The translations under genes were made by a program, and so were the position numbers. From Delphinus delphis (Eukaryota > Chordata > Mammalia > Artiodactyla > Delphinidae), in assembly GCF_949987515.2 (NCBI RefSeq), contig NC_082699.1:79837458-79901457 (forward strand): DNA of 64,000 nucleotides, read 5' to 3'. The notes under the pieces were generated by a model. The model was not told the DNA's origin. It did no database searches and saw only the letters and a list, made by a program, of their open reading frames with translations. Below, in pieces: positions 23,481-39,276 of this stretch (positions within the stretch are counted from its first letter, which is position 1; each line of letters starts with the position of its first letter).

Positions 23481-23779
23481 CAGGATTTCCCTGGTGGCAC
23501 AGTGGTTAAGAATCCACCTGCCAATGCAGGGGACACATTCAATCCCTGGTCCAGGAAGATCCCACATGCTGCGGAGCAACAGCTACTGAGCCTGTGCTCT
23601 AGAGCCCGCGAGCCACGACTACTGAGCCCGCACACCTAGAGTCCGAGCTCCTCAGCAAGAGAAGCCACCGCAATGAGAAGCCCGCGCACCGCAACGAAGA
23701 GTAACCACAACTAGAGAACGCCAGCGCGCAGCAACAAAGACCCAACGCAGCCAAATAAATAAATAAATAGATAAATAGA
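23481..23779 (+). mobile_element. Full-length CHR-type SINE
   Basis: It starts 'caggatttccctggtggcac', carries the full CHR body and ends in 'aaataaataaataaatagat'. Confidence 0.92.
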
Positions 23780-25560
23780 CTAAGGCTATAAAACAGACAC
23801 AGAGTTTATTAGAAGCACAGCACGTGTGGGAGAGTGCACAGAGAAGCAGTTTGTTTAAGAGAGAAGCAAAGCAAAGTTACACACCCAGGGAAGAAGATGT
23901 GTGGGTGTCCTCCCTAATGAGCACACCTAAGAGGCAGTTAAATCATTTCTATAGGGGCAGTTTTTCCAGGTCTTTCTTTTCCTCTGGCCAACCATCTTGC
24001 TTCATTTCCCACAACTGACTGGACCAGGGCCCTCCCCGACATATGCATGCATCTTTTAGCCAAGATGGATTCCAGCATGAGGGTCTTTAGGAGATTGACA
24101 GCACCTATTATGGGATAGTGACCCCTCCCTTTTTGACCCCTGAAGAGTCTTTCTGTGCATGGGCAGTTGGGGAGGTCTCCTTGACCTCAAGAATGATAGA
24201 TGTGGTCATCTTACCTCTTTACTCCAGCCGAGCTCAACTCCTCTCTGCTCCTGCCATTAACTTTTTCCTTGAAAATGTCAGGGGAAGACAAACTCCAATT
24301 TACTCAGCTTGACAAATTCCAGCTGCTCAGCCCAGGGGCCCATCTACCTCCTACCTCAATAATATATTTATTTTTTGTTATTTGAAGGCACTAAGGCCAT
24401 GCATCAAGAGTCAGACAGACACACAACCCCATACAATTCCCTTCTGGAAAGGGTGAGGATCTCTTCACTCCCAAATGGAAAAAGGAGGCCCATTTTATTG
24501 CACGTGGGAGCTGGATGTAATGGGGGAGCATGAGAGGACCTGAAAGACACTACGTGCAGGTGGTGCTGGGACACAGGCCTGTGCCCCTTCCTAGGCCCCT
24601 GTGAATGCCACCTCCTCTTGGTGAGTGTTGTAACCCTGCTGGTTCATCCTTCCACGTTCAAGTCTGAAGAATGCGATCTGGCTTCCTAAGCACTGCAGAG
24701 GGGCTGAATAATGCAGCTGGTGGGAATGGGGGGCGGTAGCGAGGGGGATGAACTCCCTGATGGTAATAACCTTGACCACCGAGAAACAGAGGTACCTGGA
24801 AACAGGAGGCAGCTAGGGAGAAAAGCATCTCATTTCTCCCTTCTGTAGACCCCTCAACAGTTCCAGGGGACTTGACCGACACAAGATGTTGGACTACATC
24901 AGGCAAAGAAATGCATGAGTGATTACAGCATGTCAGTAACACTCTGCAGGTTGGCGAGGATTATGTAAAAACTGTAACTTTTTCTTGGTGGGAAAGGAGG
25001 GAAAATGTAACTCACACTTACAGCCTTCACCCAGTTAGTCCCTACCCTGGGGTTCCATCTCCCAAGCCCCTGGACACACACCCACTGCCCACAGTGGGGC
25101 AGTAGATGGGTAAATTCTGGTACATCCACCCCATGAGTATCAAGCAAAAAATTAGAGTTCCACAGGATTATCTGGACAGATTTCACTACGTACTTTTTAG
25201 TGAGAAACAGAAAAGTGTGTACGAAATGATCCCATTTAAAAAAATAAGCAGAGTTCCAAAAGCCCCTATATGTCTGTACGTTACAACTGCACATATTTGT
25301 TGTGACTTGTATGTAATTATGTGTGCGGAGAAAATCATAAAACCAGTATTTAAGCTACGGCAGATGCTGGGGGGCGTGGGGTCGTACGGAGTGAAGAACC
25401 ACATGGAAACATGGAACATGGAAACATGGAACCACGTGGCAACATGGAAAATTAAAACTGCTCTAAAAAGAACCACGTGTATGTACAATATAAACTACGT
25501 GGTTTTTTTTTTTTTATGGACAATTGTTAAAACTAAACGGTAAAAAACAAGAGAACAGAG
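23780..25560. other. Intergenic, AT-rich, old repeats likely
   Basis: 'gtagatgggtaaattctggt' and the following region at 25105-25260 resemble degraded L1- or L2-type sequence. At 25398-25452 the octamer 'acatggaa' recurs five times with small spacers. No gene is supported. Confidence 0.45.
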
Positions 25561-25679
25561 AATGTGTCTCAGCTTGGGAAAACGAATGCATTTACGAGCG
25601 CGGAAGAACAGAAGCCGTCAGACAAAACGATGCTATCATTCCAGCAGTCGCGGCTCTCACCCGCGAACCTCGAGGAAGA

Positions 25680-26480
25680 CGCCTGGCGTCAAAGAGAAGC
25701 AGAGGCGCACCGGCTGCGCGGGGTCCGAGCGGGGCTCGGCCGCAGAGGGAGAGGGAGAGGCGGAGGCGCGGCAGGGCCGGCGGGTCGCGGGCGCAGTGGG
25801 AGGCCCGGGACTCTGGGCCCGGGAGAAGGCGCGCGCCGGCGGCGACCAAGGCGGATAGGCCCCGAGGGTCGTGGGAACCGCCCCCACGACAAACCCGGGG
25901 GGAAACGACGTGGGGATTCCACGCCCAGCGGGTCTCCACCCCTAGCAGCCACGGGACAGCCATCCCAAACAGCCGTACCCCAACCTCCCCGCGGACCGGA
26001 AGTGCGGAAAGCGGCGCCGCCGGGAACCCTGGGAGAACCGTCGTTCTCCGGAACCGGAAATGGGAGGCGGCGCTCCGGAAACCGTAGGACCCCGGAGGTC
26101 GGAAGTGGGGCATCCGGACCGCCGGGAACTGTAGTTCTCCAGAGAGCGGAAACGGGGCTAGCGGCCGGGCGGCATGGCGGGGCTGGAGCTTCTGTCGGAC
26201 CAGGGCTACCGGGTGGACGGGCGGCGCGCCGGGGAGCTGCGTAAGATCCAGGCGCGGATGGGTGTATTCGCGCAGGCCGACGGCTCGGCCTACATCGAGC
26301 AGGGAAACACCAAGGCGTTAGCGGTGGTCTACGGGCCTCACGAGGCGAGTGGGCGCGCGAGCCGGGCTTCCTCCGGGGCGGGCAGAGAAATCCGGCGGCG
26401 GCAATTGTGGGGTGCGCGGGGCCGCCAGGCTGCGCAGAGGCTCGGGAGGTGAGGCCGGCGCGCGCCTCCGTGTGGGGCCG
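25680..26480 (+). promoter_or_regulatory. CpG island and promoter of EXOSC4
   Basis: A CpG-dense block surrounds exon 1. Several ETS-type cores are visible ('gaccggaagtg' near 25995, 'aaccggaaatg' near 26052, 'gtcggaagtgg' near 26098). 'gggaactgtagttctcc' near 26124 resembles a ZNF143-type motif. There is no TATA box, which is usual for a housekeeping promoter. Motifs were assigned by eye. Confidence 0.65.
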
Positions 26481-28038
26481 CGGCCAGAGTCCTAACAGTG
26501 TGATGCACGATGGTCCCTGCCTTTCTCATCGGCCACTGTCCCCTGCACCCTCCACTCCTCTTTGCTATTCCTAAACCCGCCAGGTGCGCTGCCACTCACT
26601 CGCTCCCTCACCACTCAGCTCTACTCCGACGTCACCCTCCGGTGACACCTTCCCAGATCACCTTACTCACCTGTCAGATTCCCTCCCCTACGTTCACACA
26701 CTTCCTGCTTTTCTGCACCCGCCTCCTCAGACATCAATTTAACGTATTTCTCACCGTTTGTCTCCCCACTGGAACAAACTACGTGAGGACAGGGACTGTA
26801 AATAAAGCCGCCTGGGTATATTGCCACTCCAGCGCTGGAGGCGTAAGGCCAGAGGGGTGGAAGAGTAAGCATGACACGCCTGCAGATCAGAAAGGCTGAT
26901 GGTGGGGAGGGTGGGGAGTATTTCCAAATGAGATTGAGGGATTTGTAGAACAGGGAAAAGATTTAGGATTTTTGTCTCATACGTGGTGGGAAGCCTTTAA
27001 AGGTAAGTAGTACATGTATTGCCTAGAGAAGGCAGAATCAGACTTGACATTTGTAAACAGACTCTGATACAAACAGAGAGTGGGTTGGGAGAAGATGAGT
27101 CAAGGGTGGAAACAGGGAGGCCTGTTAGGAGAGAGGTGAGATCCAGAGGTGATGGTAGCATGGAGACTGGTCCAGTGGCCCTCCCCCAGGCTATGTTTTG
27201 GAGGTAAAGTAGTTGCTTGTTGAGACGCTGCAGATAGAGGGACGGGAGGGAGGGAGGGAGGCCAAGGCTCAGGGCAAGAGCCAGAGGAAGGAGTAGTGTG
27301 AGCTGGGAGGAGTGGGCCTGGCTCACGTGTCCTCCCCCAACCCTCCCCCAGATCCGGGGCTCCCGGGCACGAGCCCTGCCTGACAGGGCCCTGGTGAACT
27401 GTCAGTACAGTTCTGCGACCTTCAGCACAGGTGAGCGCAAGCGGCGGCCACACGGGGACCGTAAATCCTGCGAGATGGGCCTGCAGCTGCGTCAAACCTT
27501 CGAGGCAGCTGTCCTTACACAGCTTCATCCACGCTCCCAGATTGATATCTATGTGCAGGTGAGCAGACAGCAGCCCTCAACCCAGGGAGGGGAGAGAGCA
27601 GGAGGGTGTGTGTGTGGGGGGGGTGGGGATGGGGTCAGCGGCCTAATGGACTGATGCCACTGGGGGGCGTCCCTGCAGGTGCTGCAGGCAGATGGTGGCA
27701 CCTACGCGGCTTGTGTGAATGCAGCCACGCTGGCAGTGTTGGATGCAGGGATACCCATGCGGGACTTTGTGTGTGCCTGCTCAGCTGGCTTTGTGGATGG
27801 GACAGCCCTGGCAGACCTCAGCCACGTGGAGGAAGCAGCTGGCGGCCCCCAGCTGGCCCTGGCCCTGCTCCCGTCCTCAGGCCAGATTGCACTGCTTGAG
27901 ATGGATGCCAGGCTGCACGAGGACCAGCTGGAGCAGGTGCTAGAGGCTGCTACCCAGGCCGCCCGAGATGTACATACCCTACTGGACCGTGTGGTCCGGC
28001 AGCACGTCCAGGAGGCCTCTATCTTGCTGGGGGACTGA
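26174..28038 (+). CDS. EXOSC4: Exosome complex component RRP41
   Basis: Three exons, 26174-26344, 27352-27558 and 27679-28038, encode 245 residues, exactly the human length. The protein starts 'MAGLELLSDQGYRVDGRR' and ends 'QHVQEASILLGD'. It is an RNase PH-fold subunit of the nine-member exosome ring (pairing with EXOSC9), which processes and degrades RNA in nucleus and cytoplasm; in animals the ring subunit lacks catalysis. Intron 1 has a GC donor ('CACGAG|GCGAGT') with a normal 'cccccag|ATCCGG' acceptor; intron 2 is GT-AG. The start lies in 'cggcATGgcg'. The next gene, GPAA1, begins 1.36 kb downstream on the same strand. Confidence 0.97.
26610..26835 (+). repeat. L2 LINE fragment in EXOSC4 intron 1
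   Basis: 'ggtgacaccttcccagatca' then 'ctacgtgaggacagggactg' follows the order of the mammalian L2 3' region, at low identity. Confidence 0.55.
27240..27268 (+). repeat. G-quadruplex-prone purine run in EXOSC4 intron 1
   Basis: The purine run contains five GGG tracts separated by one to two bases ('gggacgggagggagggaggg'), about 85 bp upstream of exon 2. Confidence 0.7.
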
Positions 28039-28060
28039 GCACGTGGCCACCCAGGGCCAG

Positions 28061-28066
28061 AATAAA
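28061..28066 (+). promoter_or_regulatory. Polyadenylation signal AATAAA of EXOSC4
   Basis: AATAAA begins 23 bases after the stop codon. Confidence 0.85.
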
Positions 28067-28089
28067 ACCCACGCACACTGCACTGTCCT

Positions 28090-29099
28090 TTGATCTCTCC
28101 CTGCAGCACTCCCATGCCCTCAAGGCCTGGCCTGGTGCTGGCTCCAGGGCTGACTAAGGATGCTCCCCCACACATGAACTGCGTACCCCTTGCAGCCTCA
28201 GGAGTCAAAGCCTGAAGAAGGAGGGGATGTCCCTGGATGAGGACAGCAGCTTGGGCCAGGAAGGGGTCAAGGCAGCTGGGCAGTGAGACATGGCCTGGTA
28301 TAATGAGCCAAGCCCTGAGACCGTGGAGTCTGCCATTCTCACCCCGGCACCTCCAGGGCCCTGAGCACAAGTGCTGAGGGAGTACTCAGCTGGCTGTGGC
28401 ATCCCCCGTGGTGCTGTAGGGGCCCATATCCCACATCCTCTGGATTACGGCTTAGACCGAATGCTCTCTTTCCCCCTAGGAATCCCTTGGGCCTGTCCTG
28501 CTACTTACCTTGGGCTCCAAAAGTACAAGACACATGATCTAGCCTGGAGTCTTCTCAGCTCTGATCCTTTCTCAGTCAGACACAGACACTCCCTGCTGCC
28601 CCACCACTGCCTCTCCCTCTTCAGACTCCCCTTCTCCCACCTCTTGCCCTCAGACCTGCCCGAGCCCCCTGCAGCCTACCCAGGGGCTACTTCTCCTCCA
28701 ATATCCCAGGCACCTCCTGGCCTGGACAGGGGTGCGCCCCACTTTCTACTTAACACACCCCAGCTCCTTTGACACCCCTTTGGCCAGTAGTATCACGCAT
28801 CCTCCTCCCTGTGGCCATCTGACCCCAATGACCTTGGTTCTGGGCACACGCTGTGATTCCACTCGGCTGTTTTTGGTGACCGACATCCATAGGAAAGGGT
28901 CCGCCAATGCCTTGGTCTCTCAGTTCACGGAAGCCCCCTCCCTTCCCACCACGGCATTCAGACCTGTCATTGCCAGTGGCAGCACCTTCGGAAATCTTCC
29001 GGCGTCTATGCTCTGGTCGCCGCTTCCGGATTTCCTCCCACCTGCCCTACTCATCATCCTACTCTGATTCCCCTTTGAGCCGAGCTTTCTCGAGTGGCC

Positions 29100-29100
<1 letters not shown>
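28090..29100. other. EXOSC4-GPAA1 intergenic gap
   Basis: Pyrimidine-rich single-copy-looking sequence; no gene or complete repeat recognised. Confidence 0.5.
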
Positions 29101-32680
<3,580 letters not shown>

Positions 32681-32728
32681 AGGCAGGTGGGAATCCCCCA
32701 CGCGCCCCACGCTCTTCCCTTCCTGGGA

Positions 32729-32734
32729 AATAAA
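32729..32734 (+). promoter_or_regulatory. Polyadenylation signal AATAAA of GPAA1
   Basis: AATAAA begins 49 bases after the stop codon. Confidence 0.85.
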
Positions 32735-32759
32735 CAGTTCTGCTTAGCTGCCCTTCGGG

Positions 32760-35700
32760 CTCCTGGTCACACTGTCTGCCGTGTACGTGGGGCCCCGGGG
32801 CCTGTAGCAAGAGGCTTTGCCTGCAGGGTTAGACACCCTGCTCAGCCCCTTCTGGTCCACTTACTGATGGCGAGAGGGAGGGCCCCAGCTGCACCAACCT
32901 TGGGAAGAGGTCCTTGGGTCGATGCTCGGGGTGTGGAAGTGGCACAGGCAGACCTGGCCGCAGCCCCAGGTGCACTCTCCCGGCCTTGGAGGTCTCTGCG
33001 CATCATGGCCCAGTGCTGTGCAAGAGGAAACATGACAGGCAGGGCTGGGAGGCCTGACAGGAGCTGAGACACCCAGAGACCACACAGCACAGTCTTCAGC
33101 GCTGGAGCTGAGAGGTCAAAGGAGCTGGAGCTGGCTCCCTCCAGAGGAGGAGAATGGCGCCCCAGCCAAGGCCAGAGCCTCGTGTGGGCTTGGGGTAGAG
33201 CAGGAGGCGCCCCTGGCCCGGCTTCCTGGGGGCCAGGCCAGCCCAGGCCGGGTGCCCACCCAGCACCACCTGAGCACCGGGGGCTGGCGGGGGGCACTGA
33301 TGGGCTGGTACACAGAGAGGTCACTGGTTGTACCAAGACCCTGAAAGGGACTGGGGTGTCCAGTGTCCATTCGGGAGGGGAGGAAAGCAAAGTGTAGCCC
33401 TCTGGTGACGTTACGGCCACATGAGGCTAAGAGACCTCACGGGAGGGCCAAGGTGCCCCTGCCAGCGCCCCACAAGGCAGCGAGACCGGTACCACCTCCT
33501 ACAGGCCTCAGAGTTGGAAGGGAGACAGAGATGCACTGCCTGGAGCATCAGCCCAGGACCAGCCTCCCTTCCTTCGGGACCGCATCCTGGGATGGGGCAG
33601 CCTGGCAAGTCTCAGGGAGGAAGCTTCGCCCCCGGCCCCCGCCCAGGCCCACCTCTATGGTGGGGCTCATCTTCCTGGGGGACCCCCTCAACAGCTGGGG
33701 GTCCCTGACTCCACAGCGGGGCGCAGCACCTGGAGAGGTTCACTTTGGGGCTTCTCACTGCTAAAGGGCACGTGTGCTGTGTGTGCAGAGTGTGAGGGAT
33801 GGGGTGGGGCAAGGGTGCTGGAGGCCCTCTGTGACTAGCAGCCCGGCTTCCATCTGCTTGTCGTCTAGTCATTTTGAGGCTAGAGGAGGATTGCAGCCCC
33901 ACACCCTGCACCCCGAGCAGTGCCTCCAGACTGGCCTCTCTCGGAAATCTCCCCTGATAAGGCAGGCGCCGCCTGATCTGTAGGCTTCCCATCTTCCAAG
34001 GCGCGTAGAGCTCTCTGCTCTGCTGTGGTCTCCCGTCGTCTCTGTCTTTGTGGACTGGCATCTGATGCAAAATCCCTTCCACACATTTTACCTGCACTTC
34101 GGCGCCAGTCAGTCATTTGCAACTGGACTTAGGCAGCCACTTAAAACGCAAATCATGAAAATACCTTACATCGTGAGACATACAAGTGAGGAGAAAAGCT
34201 GTCCGATCATCAGTTGTTTTGGGCTTACCCATACACGAGAGGTGGAGGGGAGCCGTGGGAGTTTTGAAGCTGATATGTTGGGGAAACAGAATTTCTGCTC
34301 TGCTTTTCATTGATGTCACTTGTGCAATACATTTTAAAGCGAAAGAAAACGTCAGGCTGTAAAGATACAGATGAGACGTACAGGGGGCGAGGATGAGGCC
34401 CCGCAGGCTTTACTCAGGGTGCTTGCCGCTGGCCCCCACGTCCCTTCTCCTTAGTCACGGCACAGGCGCACTGCCAGACTCTGTGCAGCTAGGTGTGGCC
34501 GTGTGGCTGCTGTGGCCCACAGGACCTGCGCAGAAGCTTCAAGAGTGAATTCCCTGCAGAGACTTCAGAGGATGGCCCTCTGAGCCGCTTCTCTCTCCTT
34601 CCCCGGGGCCACGTGGAACCGGAAGCACGTCTGGGACGTGAGCTCCAGCCCAGGCTGGGGGTGGAGATGAGCAGGGGCTCCCTGACCCTCCAAAGCCCTT
34701 GCTAAACTGGGGTTAGCCGTTGCCCAGGGTTGCTCAACTGGGCTTCATTTGCAAGAAAGAAACAAACTTCTACTGTGTTTAAGTCGTTGTTATTGGAGTT
34801 TTCTGCCATCTCAGTCCAGTTCAAGAGGGACTATTGCTGAGCCCAGCTCACATGGGGCTCTCAGGCGGTGAGCAGCCGGGTGCATCTAGAAGTGTGTGTG
34901 TCTGTTGTGTTGGTAGTAAGTGCTCATTCCTTGGTCGCTTGCCTCCCATGCCCCAGAAGAGCAGCTCTATGGCACAGGCTTTGTCTTTCTTCCTGCCTCT
35001 TTTCCAGCACAGAGCCAGGGACGTGGTGGAATATTCCTACGTATTTCTTGAATGAAAGAAGGGAAGAATCAGAGGGAGCCCTTCTGGAGGTCCAGGGGCA
35101 GACCTTTTGGCTTCCACAGGGGGCTCCTGTCTTATGATATGGGGTGAGGGCCCGGCAGTTTAGGGTGCAAGACTGGGGAGGTCCTGAGCCAGGCGGGACC
35201 CACCTCAGGACACCCAGCAGCTTCCTCACGACCAGACCCTCTGCAGACGTCCTCCTGCAATTGGCTGGCTGTCCCAGGTCTCCTCTGTGCTTCTATCAGA
35301 CCCTTTGCGAAGTCACCCCATTCCACCTGGGGCTTTAAGGTGGGGCTCCAGGGCTGCCCTGGGGGCCTTTCTCTGTGAGCCGCCCCTGCGGGCTCCAGCT
35401 ACCCTCATGCCTGCACTCAGATCGTGTCTTTCCTCTAGGCCTCTGTCCTGAGGCCACGTCCTGTCACCTCCGCCTCCTGGATGTGCCATGGTCACCTTTA
35501 AGTCATCTCTTCCCAACCTGAACACCTCCCACCCCGCGTGCATCTCCTCGCCTGGTGCCCTCACCCAATCCTGGACCTGCGGTCCACCTTGTCTCTCTTC
35601 AGGGGATGCCTATCGCCTCCAGGATAAAATCAAACCTCCTTACCTTGGTCTCCAAGGCCTGCCTGGCCAGCTCCTGCCTGTTCTTCAGAACATTTTTATT

Positions 35701-35815
35701 GCCCCCCAGAAGGAACCCTGTACCCCACTTCCCCCTCCCCTTTCAGCCCCTGGCACCGTTAACCTACTTTCTGCCGCTATAGAGTTGCCGAATCTGGACT
35801 TTGACATGAATGGAT
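32760..35815. other. Intergenic, no gene seen
   Basis: Mixed composition. 'ggataaaatcaaacctcctt' near 35621 and its surroundings resemble L2 sequence. No exon supported by splice sites plus family resemblance was found. Confidence 0.5.
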
Positions 35816-35821
35816 TCATGC

Positions 35822-36655
35822 AGTACAGTAGTACCCCTTACCTTCGGGGCTTGTGTTCCAAGACTCCCAGGGGATGCCTGAAACCCTGGATAGTACTGAA
35901 TCCTCTCTGTTCGTGTCTTCCACCCACAAACTTAATGCTTTTTCCATCGTAACCAGATTCCTACCATGCACTGCGGCCATAACTTCTGCAGTTTTTGAGG
36001 CGCACCAGCGAAACCAGCATGAATTTCTTTTTCCTTCACAGTTTCGCGGATAGAAGATTGGTTCTTAGCGTAGATCTTAGCAACCTCAGCATACAATTTT
36101 TCTCCTTTCCTTATTAAGTTGAGGACTTTCACCTTTTCGCTTAAAGGAAGCACTTCATTTCACTTAAAGGCTTCTCTTTGGTGTACCTGAATCGCAAGCA
36201 CCGCTACTCTTGCACTTTGAAGCCATTCTTAGGTAAAATAAGGGTCACTAAATGTAAAACAGCTAGCCAGTGGGAAGCAGCCATTGCACAGGGAGACCAG
36301 CTCGGTGCTGTGTGACCACCTAGAGGGGTGGGATAGGGAGTGTGGGAGGGAGATGCAAGGGGGAAGGGATATGGGGATATATGTGTGCATAGAACTGATT
36401 CACTTTGTTATACAGCAGAAACTAACACAACATTGTAAAGCAATTATACTCCAATAAAGATGTGAAAAAACAAATAAATAAAATAAAAGGGTCACTTACT
36501 TGAACACAGACACTGTGATGCCTCCACAGATGATCTGATAACCCAGATGGCTACTAAGTGACTAATGGGCAGGATATACTGGACAAAGGGATCATTTGTG
36601 TCCCAGGCAAGACAGAGGGGCGGGTGCAAGATTTCATCACTGTACTCAGTATGGG
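35822..36655 (-). mobile_element. Tigger (pogo-like) DNA transposon remnant
   Basis: The minus strand at 36153-35932 encodes a broken piece of a pogo-type transposase N-terminal DNA-binding domain ('LPLSEKVKVLNLIRKGEKLY', 'YAEVAKIYAKNQSSIRE'). The terminus is 'cagtacagtagtacccctta' near 35820, and the similarity resumes after an inserted L1 at 36489-36655. It is a decayed fragment with no function expected. Confidence 0.75.
36250..36488 (+). mobile_element. 5'-truncated L1 3' end
   Basis: It carries 'agctagccagtgggaagcag', 'gaactgattcactttgttat' and 'aattatactccaataaagat', the 3' end of artiodactyl/cetacean L1s, followed by an A-rich tail. The flanks 'gggtcact' at 36242 and 36489 mark the insertion into the Tigger element. 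Confidence 0.85.
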
Positions 36656-36803
36656 AAGTATTAACATGTTAGCAATATTAAGACTTCCAACCTGTGAACA
36701 CAGGATGTCCTTACATTTATTTAGGTCTTCTTTAATTTCTTTCAGTAATGTTTTATAATTTTCAGTGTACAAAGGTTGTTAAATTTATTCTTAAATATTT
36801 AAT

Positions 36804-37233
36804 TTTTTCTTTTAATTTATTTTTGGCTGCATTGGGTCTTCGTTGCTGCGCACAGGCTTTCTCTATTTGTAGCGAGTGGGGGCTACTCTGTTGTGGTGCA
36901 TGGGCTGCTCATTGCTCTGGCTTCTCTTGTTGTGGAGCACGGGCTCTAGGTGCACGGGGTTCAGTAGTTGCAGCACGCGGAACTGCAGATATAGAGGGCT
37001 GACTTTAGAGTTATAGGTGGATTTTCAACTTTGCAGAGGGTCGGGCGCCCCTAACCCCTGCGTTGTTCGAGGGTCAGCTGTGAAATAGTAGTTGCGGTAC
37101 GCGGACTCAGTAGTTGTGGCTTGCGGGCTTAGTTGCTCCGCAGTGTGTGGGATCTTCCCAGACCAGGGGTCGAACCCGTGTCCCCTGCATTGGCAGGCAG
37201 ATTCTTAACAGCTGCGCCACCAGGGAAGTCCCC
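36804..37233 (-). mobile_element. CHR-type SINE containing a 101-bp foreign insert
   Basis: SINE sequence at 36804-36980 and 37082-37233 (ending 'gccaccagggaagtcccc') is interrupted by 36981-37081. That insert is the reverse complement of the start of the element at 37412. Host-side repeats 'taaatatttaatttttt' and 'taagtatttaatttttt' flank the whole. Confidence 0.85.
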
Positions 37234-37411
37234 TAAGTATTTAATTTTTTGATGCTATTGTAAATATAATTAGTTTCTTAATTTCATTTTCAGTTTGTTC
37301 ATTGCTGGTGTATAGAAACACAACTGATTTCTGTATATTGATCTTCAGTCAAACTTGATGAACTCATCCATTACCTCTAATATCAATAGTTTTTGTGTTC
37401 CTTAGGATTTC

Positions 37412-37632
37412 ACAGTTGACCCTTGAACAATGCAGGGGTTAGGGGCGCCGACCCTCTGCAAAGTTGAAAATCCACCTATAACTCTACAGTCAGCCCTCTG
37501 TATCTGCAGTTCCAAATCCTCAGATTCCACCAACTGCAGATGGTGTAGTACTGTAGTGTGTATTTAGCAAAAAAATCTGAGTGTAAGTGGACCTGCGCAG
37601 TTCAAACCCATGTTGTTCATGGGTCAATTGTA
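37412..37632. mobile_element. Small DNA transposon (MITE-like) with terminal inverted repeats
   Basis: It begins 'acagttgacccttgaacaat' and ends 'ttgttcatgggtcaattgt', giving imperfect 12-bp terminal inverted repeats. It sits inside the L1 and resembles non-autonomous Tigger relatives. Confidence 0.6.
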
Positions 37633-38949
37633 TGTAATTCATGTTATCTGCAAATATAATTTCATTTCTTCCTTTCAAATTTAGATGCTTTTTATTTTAT
37701 ATTCCTGCCTAATTGTCCTGGATAGACCCTCCTATATAATGCTGAATAGAAGTGGCAAGAACATCCTTCTCTTCCCTCTAATCTTACTAGGAAAGCTTTC
37801 AGTCTTGCACCATTGAGTATATTAGCCATGAGGTTTTCATAGATGTCCTTTATCAGGTTGAGGAAGTTGCTCTGTATTCCTGTTTCTTTGAGGTTTTCAT
37901 CACGAAAATGTGTTGGATTTTTTTTCAGAAGCTTTTTCTGTGTCTATTGTAATGATCAAATGTGGTCCTTTCCCCTTTATTACTATTATGTGTTATATTG
38001 AGCGTTTTTTATACATTGATTGATGTTTACATTGATTTATCTTTACATTACTGAGATAAATCCCACTGGGAAAAAGACGTACTGCATTTTTCAAGCATTG
38101 GGTTGAGTTTGCTAATATTTTGTTGAGGATTTTTGCTATCTGTATTCATATAGGATATTGGCCTGTAGCTTTCTTTCCTATGATATGTTGTCTAGTTTTA
38201 GTGTCAGGGTAATACTGATCTCAAATAATGAGTTGGGAAGTATTCCCTCATCTTCTATTTTTTGGAGGAGTTTGTGAAGTATTGGAGTTAAGTCTTCCTT
38301 AATTTTGGTAGAATTCACCAGTGAAGCCATCTCATCCTGGGCTTTTCTTTCTGGGAAGTTGTTGTTGTTGTTTAATTACTAGTTCCGTTTCTTTAGTTGT
38401 TATCGGTCTATTTAGATTTTCTACTTCTTCTTGAGTCAGTTTTGGCAGTCTGTATCTTTCCAGGAATCTGGCCATTTCATATAGGTCATCTAATTTGGAG
38501 GCATAAATTATTTATGGTGTTACCTTATAATCATTTTTATTTCAGTAAGGTTGGTAGTAATGTCGCTTTTTTCATTTCTAATTTTAGCAATTTGAGTCTT
38601 CTCTTTTAATCTTAGTGAGTCAAGCTACAGGTGTGTCATTTTCGTTGATCTTTTTAAAGAATCAACTTTTAGTTTATTTTCTCTGTTGTTTTTCTCTTCT
38701 CTGTTTCAATTGTTTCTGCTCTAATCTTTATTATTTCCTTCCTTCTGCTTACTTTGGGTTTAGACTGTCTACTTTTTGTAGTTTTTAAAGTTAGAATGTT
38801 AGGTTATTTGTTTAAGATCTTATTATTTTTTTAATACAGTAATTTAAAGCACTAAATTTCCCTCAGCAGCTCTCTTGACGGTGCTAAGTTTTAGTATGTT
38901 GTGGTTTTGTTTTTATTCATCTCAGAGTATTTTCTAATTTTCCCTGTGA

Positions 38950-39276
38950 TTTTTTTTTAATTTAATTTTTATTTTTGGCTGTGTTGGGTCTTCGGTGCTG
39001 CACACGGGCTTTTCTCTAGTTGTTGTGAGCAGGAGCTACTCTTCACTGTGGTGCGCGGCTTCTCATTGCCTTGGCTTTCCTTGTTGCAGAGCACAGGCTC
39101 TAGACGCATGGGCTTCAGTAGTTGTGACCCACGGGCTCTGGAGTGCAGCCTCAGTAGTTGTGGCTCATGGGCTTAGTTGCTCTGCAGCATGTGGGATCTT
39201 CCCGGGCCAGGGATTGAACCCGTGTCCTCTGCATCGGCAGGCAGATTCTAAACCACTGAGCCACCAGGGAAGTCCC
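38950..39276 (-). mobile_element. Full-length CHR-type SINE, reverse orientation
   Basis: The body in reverse ends 'gagccaccagggaagtccc'; the flanks 'tccctgtgat' and 'tccctgttat' suggest the target duplication. Confidence 0.9.

Noticed and set aside
19110..23779. tRNA-like B-box sequences ('ggttcgagccctgg' and similar)
   Set aside because: They belong to tRNA-derived SINEs with CHR bodies and A-rich tails, not to functional tRNA genes.
35932..36153. Transposase-like protein fragment
   Set aside because: It is a decayed piece of a Tigger element with no complete frame; not annotated as a gene.
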